DNA of 13,048 bases, from contig CAVHCP010000024.1 of the NCBI GenBank assembly GCA_963634825.1, positions 1 to 13,048 of the forward strand, given 5' to 3'. Each line of letters opens with the position of its first letter. Positions within the stretch are counted from its first letter, which is position 1. The notes beneath the pieces were generated by a model. It had not been told where the DNA came from. It did not search any database and worked only from the letters and a program-made list of their open reading frames with translations. The position numbers and the translations under genes were made by a program. This DNA is from Gallibacter sp963634825 (GTDB taxonomy: Bacteria > Bacillota > Clostridia > Peptostreptococcales > Anaerovoracaceae). Below, one piece after another: positions 6,111 through 12,995 of the stretch.

Positions 6111-6877
6111 TGAATGGATATAAAATGCTTTTTGATTACCACACGCATACGACCTTTTCTCACGGAAAGGGAAGTATTGAGGATAATGTCAAGGAAGCGA
6201 TAAAAAAAGGACTTGAGGCGATAGCAATAACAGATCACGGACCGGGGCACAAAACATATGGCATAAAGATAAGCGAATTGCCACAGATGAGAGCCGAGAT
6301 AAAAAAGCTTCAAAAAAAATATCCGCAGATAAAGATATATCTTGGCGTTGAGGCAAATATCTTAGACAGCCAAAGAGCCGAAAAAAATGCGGTAGTAAAG
6401 GGAGACAACAATCTCGACATTACACCAAAGCAGACAGAGAAATTTGATTTTGTGCTTGCGGGATATCATTTCGGGCTTGCGGATTGCTACTGTATTTCAA
6501 ACTTTATGTTTAGCCATGGCATAGGTAAATCACAAAAAAGAGAAGAAATTTTAAAGGAGCGAAATACAAGTATGGTGCTAAAGGCACTTGAGAAAAATGA
6601 TATCAGAGTGCTTACCCATCCGGGAGATAAGGCACCGGTCGATATAGCAGAGATTGCCAAAATGTGTGCAAAGACAAATACGCTTATGGAGCTAAATATG
6701 AAGCATCCGCATCTTACGGTAGAAAATATAAAAATTGCGGCAAGAGAGGATGTAAAATTTATAATCAGCAGTGATGCGCATATTCCCGAAAATGTGGGGA
6801 CATTTGACAAGGCGCTGCAAAGAGCGCTGTTGGCAGGACTTGATCCTGACAGGATAGTAAATATCAAAAGGATTTAA
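6110..6877 (+). CDS. PHP-domain phosphatase/hydrolase
   Basis: A 255-residue single PHP domain protein (polymerase and histidinol phosphatase superfamily), close in layout to YcdX-type and histidinol-phosphatase-like proteins. The metal ligands are visible: H11-T-H13, H18, D42-H43 in ITDHGPGH, E81 in GVEANI, H120 in GYHFG, H170 in LTHPGD, and D222-A-H224 in SSDAHIPENVG. These are the residues expected for a trinuclear metal site. ATG 6110 is chosen over the TTG at 6107: it forms a TGATG stop/start overlap with murB and has GGGAGA upstream. A gene of this type between murB and rapZ is common in Clostridia. The substrate is unknown; histidinol phosphate is only one option and no his genes are nearby. 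Confidence 0.85.
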   Translation: MNGYKMLFDYHTHTTFSHGKGSIEDNVKEAIKKGLEAIAITDHGPGHKTYGIKISELPQMRAEIKKLQKKYPQIKIYLGVEANILDSQRAEKNAVVKGDNNLDITPKQTEKFDFVLAGYHFGLADCYCISNFMFSHGIGKSQKREEILKERNTSMVLKALEKNDIRVLTHPGDKAPVDIAEIAKMCAKTNTLMELNMKHPHLTVENIKIAAREDVKFIISSDAHIPENVGTFDKALQRALLAGLDPDRIVNIKRI

Positions 6878-6889
6878 AGGTGAAGTAAA

Positions 6890-7747
6890 ATGGAAATATT
6901 GATAGTAACAGGACTATCGGGGGCAGGCAAATCGCAGGCAGTAAATTGCTTGGAGGATCAGGGATATTATTGCATAGATAATATGCCGCTTGCCATGATG
7001 AAAAATTTTATAGACCTTTGTATGGCAAATGGCGGAGTCGTGGATAAAGCCGCCTTTGTTGCGGACATCAGGGGAGCTGAGTTCAATCCTGATATAAAAA
7101 AATCGCTCGATACTATAAAGGCGATGGGCATCAAAGCAAAGGTTTTATTTTTGGAAGCTTCAAATACTGTTCTTATCAGGAGATTTAGCGAAACAAGGCG
7201 CAGACACCCTGTGACAGGCAATTCTCCGACGATTGCCGACATAGAAAAAGAGCGTGAGCAGCTTGCAGAGATAAGGAAGCTTGCCGACTTTGTTATAGAC
7301 ACATCAAAGATGAAGACAGCACAGCTAAAAAGCGAGCTGATAAAGGTGCTTTCCGACGACGATAAGGAAGAGACATTTGTCGTAAATATTACATCTTTTG
7401 GATTTAAAAACGGTATTCCTATCACGGCTGATATGGTTTTTGATATGAGATTTATTCCAAACCCTTATTATGTGCAGACGCTAAAAAAGGCGACAGGCAA
7501 TAACAAAAAGGTAAGGCAGTATGTTATGAAGCATATCGAGTCGAAGCGCTTTGTTAAAAATCTTTCAAAGCTGATAAATGATATCATTCCGTGCTACCAA
7601 AGAGAGGGAAAGTACAATCTAAATCTCGCATTTGGCTGTACGGGCGGACAGCACAGATCCGTTGCTATGGCAAACGAATTTTATGATCTTTTTACAAAGC
7701 AGGGCAAAGAGGTAACGCTTGAGCATAGGGATATAAAAAAGAAGTAG
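6890..7747 (+). CDS. rapZ: RNase adapter / nucleotide-binding protein RapZ (YvcJ)
   Basis: A 285-residue RapZ/YvcJ family protein. The N-terminal kinase-like domain has the Walker A motif GLSGAGKS (8-15) and YCIDNMP (27-33). The C-terminal domain ends with FGCTGGQHRSVAMANEF (C250, H255, R256) and LEHRDI, the family hallmark. In E. coli RapZ delivers small RNAs to RNase E and controls GlmS and amino-sugar supply. In Bacillus YvcJ binds nucleotides and has other effects, and the role in Clostridia is not settled. AAAGGTG precedes ATG 6890, and the gap from the PHP gene is 12 nt. Adjacency to murB links it to cell-wall precursor supply, by inference. Confidence 0.95.
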   Translation: MEILIVTGLSGAGKSQAVNCLEDQGYYCIDNMPLAMMKNFIDLCMANGGVVDKAAFVADIRGAEFNPDIKKSLDTIKAMGIKAKVLFLEASNTVLIRRFSETRRRHPVTGNSPTIADIEKEREQLAEIRKLADFVIDTSKMKTAQLKSELIKVLSDDDKEETFVVNITSFGFKNGIPITADMVFDMRFIPNPYYVQTLKKATGNNKKVRQYVMKHIESKRFVKNLSKLINDIIPCYQREGKYNLNLAFGCTGGQHRSVAMANEFYDLFTKQGKEVTLEHRDIKKK

Positions 7748-7759
7748 GAGCATAACCAG

Positions 7760-8734
7760 ATGACATTTGCAACCGAGATGCGAAACGAGCTTGCGAGGAT
7801 AAAACCCGAGAGAAAGTGCTGTATGCTCGCAGAAATTTCGGGTTTTATAAGAGTATCAGGCAGCATTGGTCTTGCGGGTGGCGGGAAATTTAGGATAGTT
7901 ACGACTACCGAAAATCCTGCCGTTGCAAGACATTTTAAAATGCTTGTAAAGGAATATTTCAATATAGAAATATCGATAGAGGTCGGGCAGCATAGCACAT
8001 TTAAGAAAAACAAATATTACAAGATGACGATCGGTCCGGAAAACCTTTCCGAGCAGATACTAAGAGAAACAGGCATACTTATGATAAGGGAAGGTATGAA
8101 CTTTATAAGCGACGGTATCCTTTCCGCCATCATCAAAAAAAAGTGCTGCAAAAAAGCGTACCTAAGAGGTATATTTTTGGGCAGCGGGAGCATTACAAAT
8201 CCTGCAAAGGATTATCATTTTGAGATAGGCTGTGCGACAGAGACTCTTGCTAAGGATCTTATGAAGCTTATAAACAGCTTTTATGACCTTGAGGCACGAA
8301 TGATAAAAAGGAAAAACGAATGGATTGTATATGTCAAAAAATCCGAGCAAATAGTGGACTTGCTGGCGATAATGGGGGCAAGCAGCAAGATATTTGAGTA
8401 TGAGGACATTCGCATAAAAAAGGAAATAAGAAATAAGGCAAATAGAATCAACAATTGCGACCAAGCCAATATAGATAAGGCGCTAAGAGCGTCGCAAAGG
8501 CATATAAAAAGCATAAATCAAATAGAAAAAAGCATCGGCATCGACGCACTCCCCGAGAAGCTAAGGGAGGTGGCGAAGCTTAGGATCGCACATCCGGATT
8601 TGTCGCTTAAGGAGCTTGGCGAGTTGATGGTGCCGCCGATGCAAAAGTCAGGGATAAACAAGAGACTTAGTAAAATAGAGGAGATTGCAAGGGAGCAATG
8701 TTTAAAAGAGGAGAGCGAGCAGAGCTTGCAGTAA
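7760..8734 (+). CDS. whiA: DNA-binding protein WhiA
   Basis: A 324-residue WhiA. The N-terminal part is the LAGLIDADG-like fold, with LRGIFLGSGSITNP at 135-148 in place of an active nuclease motif. The C-terminal part carries the conserved R-x-N-C-x-x-A-N segment (229-237) and a helix-turn-helix (about 268-310) with LREVAKLRIAHPDLSLKELG. WhiA is a sporulation regulator in Streptomyces and affects cell division and chromosome segregation in Bacillus. It binds DNA and is not a homing endonuclease. The ribosome-binding site TAGGAG (7745-7750) overlaps the rapZ stop codon, and the gap to rapZ is only 12 nt, with no yvcK between them. The last 37 nt overlap the next gene. Confidence 0.95.
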   Translation: MTFATEMRNELARIKPERKCCMLAEISGFIRVSGSIGLAGGGKFRIVTTTENPAVARHFKMLVKEYFNIEISIEVGQHSTFKKNKYYKMTIGPENLSEQILRETGILMIREGMNFISDGILSAIIKKKCCKKAYLRGIFLGSGSITNPAKDYHFEIGCATETLAKDLMKLINSFYDLEARMIKRKNEWIVYVKKSEQIVDLLAIMGASSKIFEYEDIRIKKEIRNKANRINNCDQANIDKALRASQRHIKSINQIEKSIGIDALPEKLREVAKLRIAHPDLSLKELGELMVPPMQKSGINKRLSKIEEIAREQCLKEESEQSLQ

Positions 8735-10131
8735 CGGATATATCAAAGAGTGGACAAGCGATAGGCAGGAGCAACGGGATAGCAATCTTTGCCGACAGAG
8801 GCGTTATAGGCGATATTCTTTTAGTGGAAATAACAAAGGCGAAAAAGAATATGTGCTTTGCAAAAACGCTCGAGGTCCTAAGGCCTTCGGATGCGCGCAT
8901 AAAAAGTATTTGCGCTTATGCGGGCGAGTGCGGAGGATGCCAGCTTGCCGAAACCGCTTATGAGGCGCAACTAGAGCTAAAGCAAAAGCATGTCAAAGAT
9001 GCGCTTACAAGGATAGCTAAGATAGAAAATCCGCCACTTTTGCCGATAGAAAAAATGGAAGCAGGCACAGAATTTCATTACAGAAACAAGGCGAGTATGC
9101 CAATCAGCACGGGTGGCAATATCAAGCGAAAGGGCGGGATCATCGAAAATCTTGGCAAGGCGAGAGTCGGCTTTTATAAGGCTAAGTCGCACGAGGTCGT
9201 AGATTGTGAGCAGTGCAAGCTCCAGACGCCTGCTGTTATGGCAGCGGTGCGTGCTACAAAGCACTTTATGGATGAGGACAACATAACGGCGTGGGACGAA
9301 AAATGGGAGCAAGGTCTTATGAGGCAGATGGTAGTCAGGACTGCATTTGCGACAAATGAGATTATGGTCACATACGAAATAAACGGCAAGGGCATACCAA
9401 ATTGCGAGAAGCTGATAGGGATGCTTGACGATGAGATATATGAGGCTGGATATTACCTTGAAAGCGTAAATCTAAAGCAAAAAAACGGCGATATTCTCTG
9501 CGTTGCAGGGGCAAAGGTCATAAAGGATAAGATCGGCACGCTTGATTTTGAGATATCGCCTGAGAGCTTTTACCAGGTAAATCCTCAAATGACAAAAAAG
9601 CTTTATGACACGGTCAAGGAGTTTGCACAGTTGACAGGCAAGGAATATGTTTTAGATCTTTATTGCGGGGTCGGTTCGATCGGACTTTATTGTGCTGAGG
9701 GTGCAAGATATGTGACAGGTATCGAGATTGTAAAGCAAGCGGTCATTGACGCCAACAGAAATGCGGCGATAAATAGGATAGTAAATGCGCAATTTCTCTG
9801 TGGCAAGGCCGAGGAAGAGCTCATAGAGATTTTGGAAAATAAAGGAAACGAGCAAAAATATGCTACAGAAATAGTAGAATGCGTAAAAAACGCCAATCTT
9901 GTGATACTCGATCCGCCGAGAGCCGGTTGTGATATCAGGCTGATAGATGCGGTCGCAACGCTAAAACCGGAGAGGATAGTCTATGTCAGCTGCGATCCTG
10001 CGAGCCTTGCGCGTGACATCAAGCTCTTTTGCAAAAGAGGCTATAAGCTCGAAAAAGCAAAGCCGTTTGATATGTTTGCCTGGACGGGGCATGTTGAGAC
10101 GGTAGTTTTGATATCAAGAGTCAATAAGTAA
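8698..10131 (+). CDS. rlmD: 23S rRNA (uracil-5-)-methyltransferase, RumA/RlmD type
   Basis: A 477-residue SAM-dependent enzyme that makes 5-methyluridine in 23S rRNA. An N-terminal TRAM domain (about 1-62) includes GQAIGR. Next come the Fe-S cysteines C72, C78 and C81 (CAYAGECGGC) with C170. The Rossmann methyltransferase domain has SFYQVNP (290-296), VLDLYCGVGSIGL (318-330), LDPPRAGCD (404-412), and the catalytic nucleophile C432 in VSCDPASLARD. ATG 8698 is the family-typical start but lies 37 nt inside whiA in another frame, with AGGGAG only 3 nt upstream, so translational coupling is likely. Whether it modifies U1939, U747 or both (RlmCD-like) cannot be decided from the sequence. It is the last gene of the cluster. 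Confidence 0.92.
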   Translation: MFKRGERAELAVTDISKSGQAIGRSNGIAIFADRGVIGDILLVEITKAKKNMCFAKTLEVLRPSDARIKSICAYAGECGGCQLAETAYEAQLELKQKHVKDALTRIAKIENPPLLPIEKMEAGTEFHYRNKASMPISTGGNIKRKGGIIENLGKARVGFYKAKSHEVVDCEQCKLQTPAVMAAVRATKHFMDEDNITAWDEKWEQGLMRQMVVRTAFATNEIMVTYEINGKGIPNCEKLIGMLDDEIYEAGYYLESVNLKQKNGDILCVAGAKVIKDKIGTLDFEISPESFYQVNPQMTKKLYDTVKEFAQLTGKEYVLDLYCGVGSIGLYCAEGARYVTGIEIVKQAVIDANRNAAINRIVNAQFLCGKAEEELIEILENKGNEQKYATEIVECVKNANLVILDPPRAGCDIRLIDAVATLKPERIVYVSCDPASLARDIKLFCKRGYKLEKAKPFDMFAWTGHVETVVLISRVNK

Positions 10132-10154
10132 AATTATAAAAGGAGGCGCTTTAT

Positions 10155-11201
10155 TTGGCAAAGAAAAAAGATGAAATAACCATCCGTTCCAGCGCAGCGG
10201 AATACCTAACCTATGTTGCCTCTGTGGGCGATCAGCAGGATAGTATTGAGATGCGTTATGAGGATGAGAATATATGGTTGACGCAGAAGATGATGGCCAC
10301 ATTGTATGGTGTTGGCTTGCCAACGATAAATGAACATATTAAAAAGATTTATGTTGATAGTGAATTAGAAGAGTCTGCAACTATTCGGAATTTCCGAATA
10401 GTTCAAACCGAAGGTTCCCGTCAGGTGACTCGTGATACAAAGCATTATAATCTTCAAATGATTATTGCGGTTGGATTCAAGGTGAATAATGAGCGAGCAG
10501 TGCAATTCCGTAAGTGGGCAAACAGCATTGTGAAAGATTACACCATCAAAGGCTGGGCCATGGATGATGAACGCCTGAAGAATGGTGGCTCCGTGCTTAC
10601 AGTAGAATACTTCGACCGCTTGCTGGAGCAGATTCGTGAAATTCGTCTGTCTGAGCGCAGGTTCTACCAGAAGATAACCGATATCTATGCAACAGCACTT
10701 GATTACGACCGTACAGCAAAGACAACAAAGCAGTTTTTTGCTAAAGTCCAGAATAAGATGCATTATGCAGTACATGGGCACACTGCTGCGGAGCTGATCT
10801 ACGAGCGTGCAGATGCAAAGAAGCCGCACATGGGATTAACTACATGGGTAGCGGCGCCGGAAGGTAAAATCGTAAAAAGTGATGTGAGCGTTGCAAAGAA
10901 TTATTTGAGTGAGCAGGAAATGCATTCTCTGGAACGTATCGTATCCGCTTATCTGGATTTGGCGGAGGATCGTGCGGAACGTCATATCCCGATGACAATG
11001 GAGGACTGGTCAAAACGATTGGATTTATTTCTGATGGCAGATGACAGAGAGGTTCTTCAGGATGCAGGCAAAATTACTGCTGAGATTGCCAAGGCAAAAG
11101 CTGAGACTGAATTTGAAAAATATCGCGTGCTTCAAGACAGGCTTTTTATGTCTGATTTTGATAAGTACATGCTGGAATTAGAAGAGAACGCAAAGAAATG
11201 A
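10155..11201 (+). CDS. rhuM: RhuM-family protein
   Basis: A 348-residue protein of the virulence RhuM family, named after a Salmonella pathogenicity island 3 gene and widespread in mobile and accessory DNA. Start is TTG 10155, with AGGAGG (10141-10146) 8 nt upstream. An N-terminal winged-helix-like segment (WLTQKMMATLYGVGLPTINEHIKK, about 41-64) is followed by the family core FRIVQTEGSRQVTRD and HYNLQMIIAVGFKVNNERAVQFRKWA (about 80-122). A helical region, DKYM-type end and charged C-terminus follow. The first part resembles KilA-N/Bro-N-type DNA-binding proteins of phages, so a DNA-linked role is plausible but unproven. Codon use changes here (many CGT arginines, against AGA/AGG before), a sign of acquisition. 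No terminator separates it from rlmD, 23 nt upstream. Confidence 0.85.
   Translation: MAKKKDEITIRSSAAEYLTYVASVGDQQDSIEMRYEDENIWLTQKMMATLYGVGLPTINEHIKKIYVDSELEESATIRNFRIVQTEGSRQVTRDTKHYNLQMIIAVGFKVNNERAVQFRKWANSIVKDYTIKGWAMDDERLKNGGSVLTVEYFDRLLEQIREIRLSERRFYQKITDIYATALDYDRTAKTTKQFFAKVQNKMHYAVHGHTAAELIYERADAKKPHMGLTTWVAAPEGKIVKSDVSVAKNYLSEQEMHSLERIVSAYLDLAEDRAERHIPMTMEDWSKRLDLFLMADDREVLQDAGKITAEIAKAKAETEFEKYRVLQDRLFMSDFDKYMLELEENAKK
10381..10401. repeat. Perfect 21-bp palindrome inside the RhuM gene
   Basis: CTATTCGGAA (10381-10390) and TTCCGAATAG (10392-10401) are exact reverse complements around a single T. It lies in the codons for ATIRNFRIV, a conserved stretch of the family, so protein constraint may explain part of it. 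It could also serve as an operator or hairpin in the mRNA. Confidence 0.5.
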
Positions 11202-11240
11202 ACTTTTAGGTGTAGATAAATTCCCGCGAACTATGTGAAC

Positions 11241-11304
11241 GTCCAAAATCAATTATAATTGGACAAAAAGAAGGTTTGTTGGACGAAAAGAGAAAGCGTT
11301 GGAT
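11241..11304. repeat. Hairpin and three TTGGA elements phased at 20 bp
   Basis: GTCCAA (11241-11246) pairs with TTGGAC (11259-11264). TTGGAC recurs at 11279-11284 and TTGGAT at 11299-11304, each exactly 20 bp apart and followed by purine-rich DNA. The hairpin is not followed by a T run on either strand, so it is not a typical terminator for the convergent RhuM and MerR genes. Function unknown. Confidence 0.4.
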
Positions 11305-11312
11305 GAAGAAAA

Positions 11313-11750
11313 TTATCTATGCGAATTGTCATATGCTTGGCGGATATCATCCGGAAGACCATCCGGAATTAAAGCTTTTGCCTTGTCTTCATTGCCATCT
11401 TCCATAGCCTGAGTGTAATACCAACACTTAAACTTGAGCATATCCAGCGTTATGTATAACTGCTGGATTTTTGCTTCCACACGTTCTTTCTGCTTATGGA
11501 TAAGCTCAAAGCGGTTGGAATAAGTAGTAGAGCCCTCTGCGCACCATTCCATAAAGAGTTTAATGTCTTTGAGCTCAAGTCCAGATTTCTTTAGGCACTC
11601 AATTACCCTAAGTGCTTCAATTTCATTATCGCTGAATTTGCGAATGCCGGATTCTCGTGTGAGCTGTGGGAAAAGACCTTGTTTATCGTAATAGCGGAGC
11701 GTGGAAATGGGTAAATTAAACATTTCCGCTACCTGTCCAATCGTATACAT
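11313..11750 (-). CDS. MerR-family regulator, AdhR/NmlR-like
   Basis: A 145-residue MerR-family transcription activator. ATG 11750-11748 is chosen because GGAGG lies 6 nt upstream and the protein then starts with the canonical MYTIGQVAEMFNLPISTLRYYDKQGLFP winged helix (1-28). RESGIRKFSDNEIEAL completes the DNA-binding domain, and a dimerising coiled coil follows (about 75-110). Cys52 in VIECLKKSGLEL matches the position of the conserved cysteine in AdhR/NmlR-type regulators, which sense aldehydes and other electrophiles. It diverges from the cupin gene, with an operator-like dyad between them. Together with the nearby aldo/keto reductase scrap this suggests a carbonyl-stress sensor. The ligand is inferred only. 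Confidence 0.88.
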   Translation of the reverse strand: MYTIGQVAEMFNLPISTLRYYDKQGLFPQLTRESGIRKFSDNEIEALRVIECLKKSGLELKDIKLFMEWCAEGSTTYSNRFELIHKQKERVEAKIQQLYITLDMLKFKCWYYTQAMEDGNEDKAKALIPDGLPDDIRQAYDNSHR

Positions 11751-11770
11751 ATCATACCTCCAAAAATATC

Positions 11771-11801
11771 TTGACCTGAAGTTAGGTTTATGGTTTATCG
11801 T
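11771..11801 (+). promoter_or_regulatory. MerR-type promoter and operator of the cupin gene
   Basis: TTGACC (11771-11776) and TATCGT (11796-11801) are separated by 19 bp, the over-long spacer typical of MerR-activated promoters. The dyad ACCT (11774-11777) / AGGT (11784-11787) begins at the -35 and lies in the spacer, where a MerR dimer would bind and untwist the DNA. The -10 directly abuts the regulator's own promoter on the other strand. Confidence 0.7.
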
Positions 11802-11802
11802 G

Positions 11803-11831
11803 AGTATAGCACATAAAATGATGTGCTTCAA
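11803..11831 (-). promoter_or_regulatory. Promoter of the MerR regulator gene, with an internal inverted repeat
   Basis: On the minus strand TTGAAG (complement of 11826-11831), 17 bp and TATACT (complement of 11803-11808) make a good sigma-A promoter. Its transcript would cross the cupin operator, allowing autoregulation. GCACAT (11809-11814) and ATGTGC (11821-11826) form a perfect 6-bp inverted repeat that fills the spacer and also falls at the very 5' end of the cupin mRNA. Confidence 0.65.
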
Positions 11832-11857
11832 GACATAAAATCAAGGAGGTAATAGCA

Positions 11858-12292
11858 ATGAAGTATGATAACAAGGAGGCTTTTAAGCAGCACAATATGT
11901 TTGGAACAGGCACAGCAAACACAGCATATGCCGAGTATTTTATTGGCGATTCATTCCTAAATCCACTTACAGAACCCAAGGGTGGACTCTTTGCTGCCAA
12001 TGTGACATTTGAGCCGGGATGTCGCAACAACTGGCATATTCATCATGCAAAAAGCGGTGGCGGTCAGCTCCTCATCTGTACTGCCGGAGAGGGTTGGTAT
12101 CAGGAAGAAGGAAAGGAAGCCGTCAGTTTGCAGGAAGGTAGTGTTGTAATGATTCCTGCTAATGTCAAGCACTGGCATGGAGCAAAACAGGACAGCTGGT
12201 TTTCTCATATCGCTGTTGAAGTACCGGGAGAGGGGTGCAGCAACGAGTGGTGTGAGCCGGTTTCAGATGAGCAGTACAGCAGGTTGAAGTGA
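11858..12292 (+). CDS. Cupin domain protein
   Basis: A 144-residue single-domain cupin, cytoplasmic. ATG 11858 has AAGGAGGT 7 nt upstream. Cupin motif 1 is GCRNNWHIHHAKSGGGQ (54-70), with H60 and H62 as metal ligands and Q70 at the usual glutamate place. Motif 2 is GSVVMIPANVKHWHGA (94-109) with H105. The conserved SNEWCEP near the end is typical of cupins that occur with, or fused to, carboxymuconolactone decarboxylase-like domains in Clostridia. It is predicted to be activated by the divergent MerR regulator. Substrate unknown. The cupin itself is intact, whereas the genes after it are damaged. Confidence 0.85.
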   Translation: MKYDNKEAFKQHNMFGTGTANTAYAEYFIGDSFLNPLTEPKGGLFAANVTFEPGCRNNWHIHHAKSGGGQLLICTAGEGWYQEEGKEAVSLQEGSVVMIPANVKHWHGAKQDSWFSHIAVEVPGEGCSNEWCEPVSDEQYSRLK

Positions 12293-12498
12293 TAAATAGG
12301 AGGGACATCACAGTGGTAGCGTTGATGGCACAGGGAATCACAGATTCTTCTTTGAAGTTTCATCTTCAGAACGCAAAAAATCACGGCGTGACAAAGAAAG
12401 AAATCGTAGCGATTGTCACACAGGTGGCTTTTTACGCAGGATGGCCGAAGGCGTGGGCTGTGTTTAACCTCGCAAAAGAAGTATGGACGGAGGAATAA
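12289..12498 (+). pseudogene. 5'-truncated carboxymuconolactone decarboxylase family gene
   Basis: The frame encodes 69 residues matching the C-terminal part of AhpD/carboxymuconolactone decarboxylase-like proteins: RRDITVVALMAQGITDSS, then a segment containing AFYAGWPKAWAVFNLAKEVW. Full members are about 110-130 residues, so roughly the first 40-50 residues are missing. The first visible residues already align with the domain interior. GTG 12289 overlaps the cupin stop codon. GTG 12313 has a better site, AGGAGGG 8 nt upstream, so a short protein could still be made. No CxxC peroxidase motif is present. It is best explained as a deletion remnant of a cupin/decarboxylase/reductase cluster; a small functional subunit is less likely. 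Confidence 0.65.
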
Positions 12499-12611
12499 GA
12501 TTTTCTGTACAGATAGGATACCGTCATGTAGACACGGCACAAGCTTATGGGGATGAGCGTGGTGTGGGCGAAGGTGTTCGCACTTGCGCTGTGGCTAAAT
12601 ATAGGTTATAA
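12483..12611 (+). pseudogene. Internal fragment of an aldo/keto reductase gene
   Basis: In one frame (stop at 12609-12611) the DNA encodes GYRHVDTAQAYGDERGVG followed by EGVRT, from 12516 to 12584. This is the signature region around the catalytic aspartate and tyrosine of aldo/keto reductases (GYR-x-IDTA-x-x-YGNE). A whole enzyme has about 270-280 residues. Here the first 45 or so and everything after are missing, and the frame runs straight into the antitoxin promoter. Upstream in frame is an ATG at 12483, inside the preceding gene, without a fitting start context. It is a deletion scar, not a functional gene. It supports an ancestral MerR - cupin - decarboxylase - reductase cluster. Confidence 0.75.
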
Positions 12612-12621
12612 TATAGCCACA
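12584..12621 (+). promoter_or_regulatory. Promoter and operator of the antitoxin gene
   Basis: TTGCGC (12584-12589), a 17-bp spacer and TATAAT (12607-12612) form a promoter. A perfect 8-bp inverted repeat, TGTGGCTA (12590-12597) and TAGCCACA (12614-12621), brackets the -10. This is the usual arrangement for a type II antitoxin repressing its own operon. The ribosome-binding site AAAGGAG (12622-12628) follows directly. Confidence 0.7.
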
Positions 12622-12637
12622 GAAAGGAGCTGGGTTT

Positions 12638-12850
12638 ATGCAGATTATTCCTATGCGTGAATTAAAAAATACGGTTGAAGTAGAACGCCGCTGTGCGGAG
12701 GAAAAGGGTCCTGTATTTGTAACCAAGAATGGATACGGCAGATTGGTTGTTATGGGCATTGATTATTATGAAAAAACTATGAGAAAGATGTATGAAGCAA
12801 AAACAATCCTGGATGGTTTGGAAGATGTAAAACCCCAGATGGAAAAATAG
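12638..12850 (+). CDS. Phd/YefM-family antitoxin, apparently orphan
   Basis: A 70-residue antitoxin. ATG 12638 has AAAGGAG 9 nt upstream. The Phd/YefM fold is recognisable by IPMRELKNTVEV (4-15) and the strand-turn PVFVTKNGYGRLVVMGIDYYE (25-45), which form the DNA-binding, dimerising domain. The C-terminal half (46-70) should neutralise a RelE/ParE or Doc toxin. It ends in DVKPQMEK, which seems short compared with typical relatives, and no toxin gene is readable in the remaining 198 bases. The operator-like repeat at its promoter fits self-repression. It may survive as an orphan after toxin loss, or the toxin may lie outside the window, though antitoxin and toxin genes normally touch. Confidence 0.8.
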   Translation: MQIIPMRELKNTVEVERRCAEEKGPVFVTKNGYGRLVVMGIDYYEKTMRKMYEAKTILDGLEDVKPQMEK

Positions 12851-12995
12851 CAAAATATGCCGAAAATTTCGGATAACTGCAGTGGATGGAAAAAGGTATA
12901 GTACAAATCACTATTTTAGAAAACACGGAGATGTTTGTTGTGAGAGAATTTTTTAGCTTATTAAAGTGGAAATTGATACACTCATGCACGATTGA
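12831..12995 (+). pseudogene. Possible decayed short reading frame after the antitoxin
   Basis: One frame reads KFRITAVDGKRYSTNHYF and onward to a TAG at 12954-12956, then continues as LIKVEIDTLMHD to TGA 12993-12995. The composition is protein-like, but there is no ATG start, and the frame overlaps the antitoxin end in the +1 register. It could be the remnant of an unidentified gene, or chance. A perfect 13-bp palindrome, CCGAAA-A-TTTCGG, lies at 12860-12872. From 12996 to 13048 nothing is recognisable. Confidence 0.25.

Noticed and set aside
7760..8734. Homing endonuclease because of the LAGLIDADG-like fold
   Set aside because: Length, C-terminal helix-turn-helix, R-x-N-C-x-x-A-N segment and position after rapZ identify WhiA, which lacks the catalytic acidic residues.
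11241..11264. Intrinsic terminator between RhuM and MerR genes
   Set aside because: The stem is only 6 bp with a 12-nt loop and no T run follows on either strand.
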